Shown one piece after another: positions 1-8,961 of a stretch of 12,328 nucleotides of DNA. Under the pieces are notes generated by a model. That model was given only the letters and a program-made list of their open reading frames with translations. It made no database searches and was not told where the DNA came from. The stretch lies in contig CBFGTJ010000092.1 of NCBI GenBank assembly GCA_965651815.1, positions 1-12,328 on the forward strand. The letters run 5' to 3'. A program made the translations under genes and the position numbers. The stretch's first letter is position 1. Every line of letters starts with the position of its first letter. The stretch is from CBFGTJ01 sp965651815. GTDB lineage: Bacteria > Actinomycetota > Acidimicrobiia > Acidimicrobiales > Microtrichaceae.

Positions 1-3918
<3,918 letters not shown>

Positions 3919-3942
3919 CTCGCTCACTTCTGGACGGGGAGC

Positions 3943-3959
3943 CCGAAGGGGCCCCTCGG
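3943..3959. repeat. GC-rich near-palindrome in the gltB leader
   Basis: CCGAAGGGGCCCCTCGG folds as CCGA/TCGG plus GGGG/CCCC arms with one bulged A and no loop bases, so as RNA it would need to open its centre. It lies 25 bp before the gltB start codon. It could be part of the gltB leader structure or a protein site. No U-tract follows, so it is not a standard terminator. Confidence 0.4.
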
Positions 3960-4083
3960 TGGTCGAGTCGGGCGGGCGGTCGGGTCGGGTCTCGGGGATC
4001 CCGGCGCAGGCGTCCTCGGCTGCACGACCGACAGGTCCGGGGCGACGTTGCCTCCGGCACCGGGAGCGTCGTTGCTACCGGCG

Positions 4084-4101
4084 GACAGCGACACTGCTGT
4101 C
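4084..4101. repeat. Inverted repeat in the gltB/capA intergenic region
   Basis: GACAGC and GCTGTC arms (6 bp, perfect) are separated by GACACT. The repeat lies inside the proposed gltB leader and upstream of the capA-like promoter. It could be a regulator site or a leader hairpin. Arms this short can occur by chance in GC-rich DNA. Confidence 0.35.
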
Positions 4102-4150
4102 AGCGGATCGGCACCTTCCCAGCGGCAGGGTGCGCGACCTCGGCCGGATC

Positions 4151-4178
4151 ACGATAGCTGCTCGCCGGCGCATCCCAA
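4151..4178 (-). promoter_or_regulatory. Putative gltB promoter (TTGGGA, 16 bp, TATCGT)
   Basis: On the minus strand, TTGGGA (4178-4173) and TATCGT (4156-4151) are 16 bp apart. This is close to the actinobacterial housekeeping sigma pattern TTGNNN / TANNNT. Transcription would start near 4145 and leave a leader of about 225 nt before the gltB ATG. The -35 end touches the palindrome at 4178-4194, so a protein bound there could block this promoter. This was found by pattern only; a closer promoter may exist. Confidence 0.35.
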
Positions 4179-4194
4179 AGCACGTTCGGTGCTT
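4178..4194. promoter_or_regulatory. 17-bp palindrome, candidate operator between divergent promoters
   Basis: AAGCAC and GTGCTT are perfect 6-bp inverted arms around GTTCG. The site ends 4 bp before the TACGAT box of the capA-like gene and overlaps the -35 end of the putative gltB promoter. Its length and position suit a dimeric transcription factor controlling both directions. I do not recognise the motif as that of a named regulator. Confidence 0.45.
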
Positions 4195-4198
4195 GACC

Positions 4199-4204
4199 TA
4201 CGAT
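4199..4204 (+). promoter_or_regulatory. -10 box suggesting leaderless transcription of the capA-like gene
   Basis: TACGAT fits the actinobacterial TANNNT -10 pattern and ends 6 bp before the GTG at 4211. Transcription would then start at or very near the first base of the start codon. No Shine-Dalgarno sequence is visible before this GTG, which agrees with a leaderless mRNA. No good -35 hexamer is present at the usual distance; that place is taken by the palindrome. Confidence 0.4.
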
Positions 4205-4210
4205 CGCCGG

Positions 4211-5386
4211 GTGCTCGCCCGTGCCACGACCCCCCGTGGCGGCGCCGTCGCGGCCGCCGTGCTCGTGTTCGCGCTGGCGGCCGTCGCGTGCGTCGGGACC
4301 GACGACCGGCAGCTGCAGGCGCGGGCCACGGACGACGCCGGGGCGGTGAGCTCCACACCGGCGACCTCGACGCCCATGACCGGACCGACGACCGCGGCGC
4401 CGAGCACCACGGCCGGGCGCGGGCCCCTCGGCAGCGGATCCCCGGTGACCCTCGCGTTCGCGGGCGACGCGAGCTTCGAGGGGCTCGAGGCGGCCCTCGC
4501 CCAGCGGCCCGGCACGCTCCTCTCCGAGATCGCACCGGTGCTCGGCGCCGCGGACGTGACGGTGGTCAACCTCGAGGCGGCGCTCACCGCCGGCGGCACG
4601 CCCGAGCCCAAGACCTTCACGTTCCGGGTGCCGCCCGCCGCGCTCGACGCCCTCGCTGCGGCGGGTGTGGACGCGGTGACGCTCGCCAACAACCACGGCA
4701 TGGACTACGGGCGGGCGGGGCTCGAGGAGACCCTCGAGATCCGCGACTCGGCCGCGGTCGCGGTCATCGGTGTCGGGCGCGACGCGCAGGACGCGTACTC
4801 GCCCTACGTCACCGAGGTGCGGGGCCAGCGCATCGGCGTGATCGCCGCGAACGACGTGTTCGACTCGAACCTCGTGGCGTCGTGGACCGCCACCGACGAC
4901 CAGCCCGGCATCGCGAGTGCGAAGGTCCCCCACCAGGAGCGCCTCGTCGCCGCGGTCCGCGACCTGCGGGACCGGGTCGACACGCTCGCGGTGTACCTGC
5001 ACTTCGGCACCGAGCGCGACACCTGCCCGCACGACCGCCAGCGAGAGCTGGTGGGGGTGCTGGTCGACGCCGGCGCCGACATCGTCGTCGGCTCCCACGC
5101 CCACCGGCTCCAGGGCCTCGGCTACCTGGGCGACCGGTTCGTGGCCTACGGCCTGTCCAACTTCGTGTTCCGCTCCCCCAGCGCCGAGGGGCGGCGCAGC
5201 GGGGTCCTGACCATCACCGCGACCGGGCGCCGCATCGACGGGTTCGAGTGGGCGCCCGCCGTCATCCGCGACCTGGTCCCGGTGCCGCTGCAGGGCACGG
5301 AGGCCGAGGCGGAGCTGGCCGCGATGGACGGATTGCGCGAGTGCGCGGGTCTCCGCGCCACCGCGGCTGGGGAGGGGACGACCTGA
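4211..5386 (+). CDS. CapA-family (PGA_cap, metallophosphatase-like) putative lipoprotein
   Basis: The protein is 391 aa and belongs to the CapA / poly-gamma-glutamate synthesis family, which has a metallophosphatase-like fold. CapA itself is an envelope protein of poly-gamma-glutamate capsule formation, but most actinobacterial homologues have no proven role. The GTG start at 4211 gives a short basic N-terminus, a hydrophobic stretch and Cys27 in LAAVAC, a passable lipobox. A Ser/Thr/Pro/Ala-rich linker runs from about 45 to 75. Family motifs follow in order: LAFAGDASF (81-89), VVNLE (118-122), LANNHGMDYG (158-167), HFGTE (264-268) and GSHAHRLQ (294-301). The open frame extends far upstream, but those residues lack family similarity and run through the intergenic region. 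The stop overlaps the next start (TGATG), so it is coupled to the peptidase gene. No capB or capC is present, so true capsule synthesis is doubtful. The family is secure and the function is open. Confidence 0.88.
   Translation: MLARATTPRGGAVAAAVLVFALAAVACVGTDDRQLQARATDDAGAVSSTPATSTPMTGPTTAAPSTTAGRGPLGSGSPVTLAFAGDASFEGLEAALAQRPGTLLSEIAPVLGAADVTVVNLEAALTAGGTPEPKTFTFRVPPAALDALAAAGVDAVTLANNHGMDYGRAGLEETLEIRDSAAVAVIGVGRDAQDAYSPYVTEVRGQRIGVIAANDVFDSNLVASWTATDDQPGIASAKVPHQERLVAAVRDLRDRVDTLAVYLHFGTERDTCPHDRQRELVGVLVDAGADIVVGSHAHRLQGLGYLGDRFVAYGLSNFVFRSPSAEGRRSGVLTITATGRRIDGFEWAPAVIRDLVPVPLQGTEAEAELAAMDGLRECAGLRATAAGEGTT
5371..5375 (+). promoter_or_regulatory. Ribosome-binding site of the M18 aminopeptidase gene
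   Basis: GGAGG lies 10 nt before the ATG at 5386, inside the end of the capA-like gene. It supports this start over the much longer open frame that continues upstream. Confidence 0.7.
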
Positions 5387-6651
5387 TGGAACCCGTGCAG
5401 GACCTGGCGAGCTTCATCGACGCCTCCCCCACCCCGTTCCACGCGGTGCACAACGCGGCGGCCCGCCTCGTCGACGCCGGCTTCGAGCAGTTCGACCCCT
5501 CCGGTGCCGGTGAGCCGGGCGCCCGCTTCGTCGTGCGCGACGGCGCGCTGGTCGCCTGGGTCGACGGCGACGCGCCGCACCAGCCGCTGCGGATGATCGG
5601 CGCGCACACCGACTCGCCCAACCTGCGGGTGCGTCCACGCCCCGACACCGGCACCGCCGGGTTCCGGCAGCTCGCGGTCGAGGTCTACGGCGGGGCGCTG
5701 GTGAACTCGTGGCTGGACCGCGACCTCGGCCTCGCCGGCCGGGTCGTCGTCCGCGACGGCGGGGGCTTCGAGGCCCGGCTGTTCCGCAGCGAGCAGCCGG
5801 TGCTGCGCGTGCCGCAGCTGGCGATCCACCTCGACCGGGAGATCGACCAGAGCGGGCTGCGGCTCAACCGCCAGCAGCACCTCACCCCCGTCTGGGGCCT
5901 CGGCGACCCGGAGCCCGGCGACTTCCGTGCCTGGCTCGCCACGCAGGTGGGTGCCGCCGCCGAGGACGTGTTGGGGTGGGACCTGTCCTGCTTCGACCAC
6001 CAGCCCGCCGCCGTGCTGGGCGCGGAGGGCGAGTTGCTCGCCGCCGCACGCCTGGACGACCTGTGCTGCTGCTTCGGTGCCCTCGAGGCCCTGATCGCGG
6101 CGCGCTGGTCGGGCCACGGACCGGTCGCGGTCGTGCTCCTCGACCACGAGGAGGTGGGCTCCACCTCGGCGACCGGCGCCGACTCGGCGTGGGTGGGCGC
6201 CGTGCTCGAGCAGCGGGCCGCGGCGCTCGGAGCCGATCGCTCCACGACGCTCGCCCAGTTCGCCGGCTCCGTGCTGGTGTCGGCCGACATGGCGCATGCC
6301 ACCCACCCGAACTACCCCGAGCGCCACGAGCCCGGCCACCACATCCGGGCCGGAGCGGGCCCGGTGGTCAAGCACAACGTGAACCAGCGGTACGCGACCA
6401 CCTCGGTGGGTGCCGCCCGGTTCCGGCTCGCGTGCGAGGCGGCCGGGGTCCCCGTGCAGGACTACTCCCACCGCGGCGACCTCCCCTGCGGCTCGACCAT
6501 CGGCCCGCTCACCGCGGCGCGCCTGGGGATGGAGGTCGTCGACGTGGGCATGCCGCAGCTCTCCATGCACTCCGCCCGCGAGGTGATGGCCGTGCGGGAC
6601 GTCGAGCTGATGGTCCGCGCCTTCACCTCCTGGCTCGGCACGCCGGCCTGA
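5386..6651 (+). CDS. apeB: M18-family zinc aminopeptidase (aspartyl aminopeptidase type)
   Basis: The protein is 421 aa, normal for M18. These cytosolic dizinc exopeptidases remove N-terminal residues, often acidic ones, from peptides. Candidate metal and catalytic residues are all present: His74 and Asp76 in IGAHTDSPNL, Asp224 in RLDDLCC, Glu255 and Glu256 in DHEEVGS, Asp301 in SADMAHATHPNY and His395 in QLSMHSARE. YGGALVNSWLDRDLGLAGRV (101-120) and DYSHRGDLPCGSTIGP (359-374) are also typical of the family. The start codon shares its A with the stop codon of the upstream capA-like gene (TGATG), so the two are probably co-translated. No signal peptide is visible. The gene ends 24 bp from the stop of a convergent cytochrome gene. 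Family assignment is secure; substrate preference is inferred from the family. Confidence 0.95.
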   Translation: MEPVQDLASFIDASPTPFHAVHNAAARLVDAGFEQFDPSGAGEPGARFVVRDGALVAWVDGDAPHQPLRMIGAHTDSPNLRVRPRPDTGTAGFRQLAVEVYGGALVNSWLDRDLGLAGRVVVRDGGGFEARLFRSEQPVLRVPQLAIHLDREIDQSGLRLNRQQHLTPVWGLGDPEPGDFRAWLATQVGAAAEDVLGWDLSCFDHQPAAVLGAEGELLAAARLDDLCCCFGALEALIAARWSGHGPVAVVLLDHEEVGSTSATGADSAWVGAVLEQRAAALGADRSTTLAQFAGSVLVSADMAHATHPNYPERHEPGHHIRAGAGPVVKHNVNQRYATTSVGAARFRLACEAAGVPVQDYSHRGDLPCGSTIGPLTAARLGMEVVDVGMPQLSMHSAREVMAVRDVELMVRAFTSWLGTPA

Positions 6652-6671
6652 CGTCACCACGGCGCAGGCCG
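6644..6671. terminator. Hairpin between convergent genes, possible bidirectional terminator
   Basis: CGGCCTG (6644-6650) and CAGGCCG (6665-6671) form a perfect 7-bp GC stem with a 14-nt loop. It spans the aminopeptidase stop codon and the 24-bp gap before the oppositely directed cytochrome gene. No T-rich tract follows on either strand. Actinobacteria often use such hairpins without a U-tract, but the call rests on position and the stem only. Confidence 0.4.
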
Positions 6672-6675
6672 AGGT

Positions 6676-7053
6676 TCACCCCGAGTCGGTGCCCAGCGTG
6701 CGCAGGTACGCCGCCATGTGGCGTGCGGCCTGCTCGTCGACGCCGAGGTCGGGCATGCCGCTGCCGGGCTTGACCGCCTGTGGCTCCATGATCCAGCGCA
6801 CCAGGTTCTCAGGAGTGTGCTCGAGCTCGCCGGCGATGAAGGGGCGTGCGCCGAGGTCGTCGAGTGGCGGTGCGACTCGCCCGTCCGCGCCGTCCACCCC
6901 CGGCACGTGGTGACACGCGCCGCACCCGGTTGAGGCGATCAGCTCTGCGCCGAGCCGCGGGTTGCCGCCCTCGACGTCGCCGGAGGTCGGCACCTCGGAG
7001 CCACACCCGGCGAGCACGGCCGTCAGCGCGGCGACGCACGCGAGCCGCCTCAT
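6676..7053 (-). CDS. Small monohaem cytochrome c lipoprotein
   Basis: The protein is 125 aa. A signal sequence ends in the lipobox LAGC with Cys17, so the mature protein is probably anchored to the outer face of the membrane. It has one class I-like cytochrome c domain: haem-binding CGACH at 44-48 and likely axial Met100 in GSGMPDLG. The C-terminal half (RWIMEPQAVKPGSGMPDL, then YLRTLGT) is strikingly like the haem domain at the end of CoxB in the same operon (GWILDPQRIKPGNHMPAT, then YLETLGT). The ATG overlaps the ctaG stop (ATGA), making it the last gene of the oxidase operon. It probably carries electrons to or from the oxidase. The ribosome site is weak, which fits coupling. Confidence 0.9.
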   Translation of the reverse strand: MRRLACVAALTAVLAGCGSEVPTSGDVEGGNPRLGAELIASTGCGACHHVPGVDGADGRVAPPLDDLGARPFIAGELEHTPENLVRWIMEPQAVKPGSGMPDLGVDEQAARHMAAYLRTLGTDSG

Positions 7054-7928
7054 GTCGACGCCACCGCCTCGTCGCGTCCGGGCCTCCCGCGCTGCTCACG
7101 CAGCTCCATCCTGCGTTCCGCTCGCCCGATGGCCGCCACCGTGACCGCTGCTGCGGCGACCAGGTGCACGGCCCCTCCCGGAACCCACATGAGCAACCCT
7201 GCGAGCTGCTGGTCGGCGAGGTCCGAGGCGCCGGCAGTCGACGCGGCGTACGACGGGTAGAGCGGCCGCGGCGAGAAGGTGAGGACGGCTCCCAACAGCC
7301 CGTGGGCGATCGCACTCACGACGATGGCGAGCAGCGCCGCTGCGGCCGGGCTCCGGCGATGGAGCGCCACCACCCAGAACCAGTAGGCGGTCCCCAACAT
7401 GGCGGCGTGCTCGAGCCCGTGTACCCATGGGCTCCGCGCCGCGGCCTCCCACAGCGCGGGTACGTGCCACGCCAGCAGCACCGCCACCGACAGGAAGGTC
7501 GCTGCGGCGACGTGCGCCACCGGGTGCCGGTGCAGGGCGAACGTCTCGCGGACGACGGCGGAGGCGGCACGCCAGCGCGGCGAGCGTCGCAGGGCCGCAC
7601 CGACCGCGACGAGGTGGTGCAGGCGCACCGCGGCGAGCAGCGGCGCCGCCACGGAGACGAGCAGGAGGTGCTGGGTCATGTGGGCGCCGAGCGACGTCGC
7701 GGTCGCCCGCTCCAGCGGAGGTGACACCGCCACCAGGGTCGCCAGGCTGCCGAGCACGACGCCGACCGGCGTCATGAGCGCGTGGACGCTCGGGCCGACG
7801 CTCCGCGGGCGGCGCGCACCCGCGGTCGAACCGGCCGTCGCGAGCAGCGCGAGGAGCGCGACCGCTGCGACGACGAGTCCGAACCGCTCGGGCGGCACGT
7901 GGGCGAGGGGGGCGGGATGCAACCTCAT
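7050..7928 (-). CDS. ctaG: CtaG-type cytochrome c oxidase assembly membrane protein
   Basis: The protein is 292 aa and multi-pass, with about seven hydrophobic segments (roughly 17-33, 50-69, 85-102, 140-155, 172-189, 195-217 and 243-266). It matches the Caa3_CtaG family, known as an assembly factor for caa3-type oxidase in Bacillus. Family features are HMTQHLLL (83-90), AWHVPALWEAA (154-164), LEHAAMLGTAYWFW (172-185) and DQQLAGLLMWVPGG (239-252). The histidines in these motifs (83, 87, 155, 174) are possible copper or haem contacts; this is inference. The ATG at 7928 overlaps the stop of the upstream gene (ATGA) and is preferred to a GTG three codons earlier. This is the Bacillus-type CtaG, not the unrelated Cox11 protein also called CtaG. 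The C-terminus is charged and probably cytoplasmic. Confidence 0.92.
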   Translation of the reverse strand: MRLHPAPLAHVPPERFGLVVAAVALLALLATAGSTAGARRPRSVGPSVHALMTPVGVVLGSLATLVAVSPPLERATATSLGAHMTQHLLLVSVAAPLLAAVRLHHLVAVGAALRRSPRWRAASAVVRETFALHRHPVAHVAAATFLSVAVLLAWHVPALWEAAARSPWVHGLEHAAMLGTAYWFWVVALHRRSPAAAALLAIVVSAIAHGLLGAVLTFSPRPLYPSYAASTAGASDLADQQLAGLLMWVPGGAVHLVAAAAVTVAAIGRAERRMELREQRGRPGRDEAVAST

Positions 7929-8356
7929 GGCGGACACGCGTCCACCACGAGGACGGGCACGTGCTCGGCGAGGATCAGCACGAGGAACAGCCAGTTGAGC
8001 ACCACCCCGTAGGTCGACCAGTGGGCCCCGCGCTCCAGCAGGTCCCGGCCGATCGACCGGCGCGGTCGCTGTGCGCCGTCGTCGGCTGAGCGCGCCCCCC
8101 TCCGCTCCGCCACACGCGCCCGGGCCCGGTAGCTGGCGATCAGCCCGACCACCGCGACCAGCGCGGTGAGGACGGTCGCCAGGTGCAGCGGCCAGCTCCG
8201 GCCGGTCTCGCAGGCGAGCGGGACGAGCGCCGGCATCGCCGCGATGTGCGCCAACCAGGCCAGCGAACCGAGGCTCGCGGAAGCCACGAGGTACCAGTTC
8301 GACAGCGGTCGGTCCTCACCCACCTCGACGGACGCGGGGCTTCCGGTCGTGCTCAC
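7925..8356 (-). CDS. Three-helix membrane protein of unknown function in the oxidase operon
   Basis: The protein is 143 aa and I do not recognise it. Hydrophobic segments lie at about 21-47, 56-76 and 116-138. Between the second and third is a basic, Arg-rich loop (77-105), which is probably cytoplasmic. Short aromatic/His patches (WLAHIAAM, EHVPVLVV) sit within the helices. The start is GTG at 8356. It overlaps the stop of the upstream subunit III-like gene (GTGA) and has GGAGG at 8367-8363, 6 nt away. Its end overlaps ctaG (ATGA). Its place between subunit III and the assembly factor suggests an oxidase accessory subunit or assembly helper. That role is inferred from position alone. The open frame runs far upstream (to 9376), but only as a shadow of coxC and coxA. 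Confidence 0.85.
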   Translation of the reverse strand: MSTTGSPASVEVGEDRPLSNWYLVASASLGSLAWLAHIAAMPALVPLACETGRSWPLHLATVLTALVAVVGLIASYRARARVAERRGARSADDGAQRPRRSIGRDLLERGAHWSTYGVVLNWLFLVLILAEHVPVLVVDACPP

Positions 8357-8961
8357 GACCCGCCTCCGAACGCCGTCACGGCGAGCAGCGCGAGCGTCGC
8401 CACCGCGGTGTAGGTCTGCAGGGCCCGGAGGTTCCGCGACGAGTCCGACGGCGGCGAGCCCTCGTGGCCGACCACCACCCACGCAGCCACGACGAGCGCG
8501 CCCATCACACCCAGCGCGAGCAGCAGCGCGACGAACCCGCCGAGGACCACCATCGACGCGGCGTACGCGTGCTGATCCGCTTCGCCGCGCAGCGGCGCCA
8601 TCGACACGACGAGCAGTCCGAGCGCGATGGCACCCAGCAGGGCGGCAGCCAGCAGCGAGGCGAACACGTGTGCCCGGTCGCGCTCGTCCGCGTGCACGAA
8701 CCGGTACGCGGCCATGGTCGCCGCGGCAGCGAGGGCGGCGACCAGCGCGGCGATCGCCAGGGTCGAGGCCGCGGGTCCCTCGAGCCCCTGTGGAGGCCAT
8801 TCCTGCGCGTTCACCGCCAGGTGCACGTGCGCGTAGAGCAGGGTGCCGCCGATGACGCTGGCGACTCCGAGCGCGATCGCCATGCCGTACAGCCCACCGG
8901 AGCGGGCCCCGCGCAAGTGGGAAGGTGCGGACCGTCCCAGCTCCTCGGGCCACACGCTCAT
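8353..8961 (-). CDS. coxC: Short subunit III-like protein of cytochrome c oxidase
   Basis: The protein is 202 aa with five hydrophobic segments (about 25-47, 66-86, 99-121, 133-164 and 181-199). Subunit III of classic aa3 oxidases has about 260-270 aa and seven helices. The first helix and the following NAQEWPPQG (51-59) resemble the second loop of bacterial subunit III proteins, where a WPP motif is common. The missing N-terminal helix pair agrees with the two extra helices at the end of CoxA in the same operon. The ATG at 8961 shares a base with the coxA stop (TGATG) and is preceded by a perfect GGAGGT at 8973-8968, 6 nt away. Similarity is weak in the C-terminal half, so the name rests on this motif, topology and position. 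Confidence 0.75.
   Translation of the reverse strand: MSVWPEELGRSAPSHLRGARSGGLYGMAIALGVASVIGGTLLYAHVHLAVNAQEWPPQGLEGPAASTLAIAALVAALAAAATMAAYRFVHADERDRAHVFASLLAAALLGAIALGLLVVSMAPLRGEADQHAYAASMVVLGGFVALLLALGVMGALVVAAWVVVGHEGSPPSDSSRNLRALQTYTAVATLALLAVTAFGGGS

Larger units (their letters stand above)
3919..4210. promoter_or_regulatory. Divergent intergenic region between gltB and the capA-like gene
   Basis: These 292 bp have no convincing gene. Going from gltB outward they hold four things: a GC-rich near-palindrome at 3943-3959, a G-rich stretch at 3970-3997, two 13-nt near-identical direct copies at 4046-4058 and 4070-4082 (CGTTGCCTCCGGC and CGTTGCTACCGGC, 11 of 13 the same, 24 bp apart), and an inverted repeat at 4084-4101 (GACAGC, six bases, GCTGTC). 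Next to the capA-like start lies a 17-bp palindrome flanked by putative promoter elements for both directions. If the gltB promoter is the one proposed at 4151-4178, gltB has a leader of roughly 225 nt. The hairpins and repeats would then be transcribed and could act on RNA. Function is inferred; the sequence elements themselves are seen directly. Confidence 0.6.

Noticed and set aside
5146..6660. A 504-codon minus-strand open frame opposite the aminopeptidase gene
   Set aside because: Antisense shadow of a well-supported M18 gene; no motifs and strongly biased composition.
6846..7724. A plus-strand open frame opposite ctaG and the small cytochrome gene
   Set aside because: Arg-rich, no domain, and it covers two well-supported overlapping genes on the other strand.
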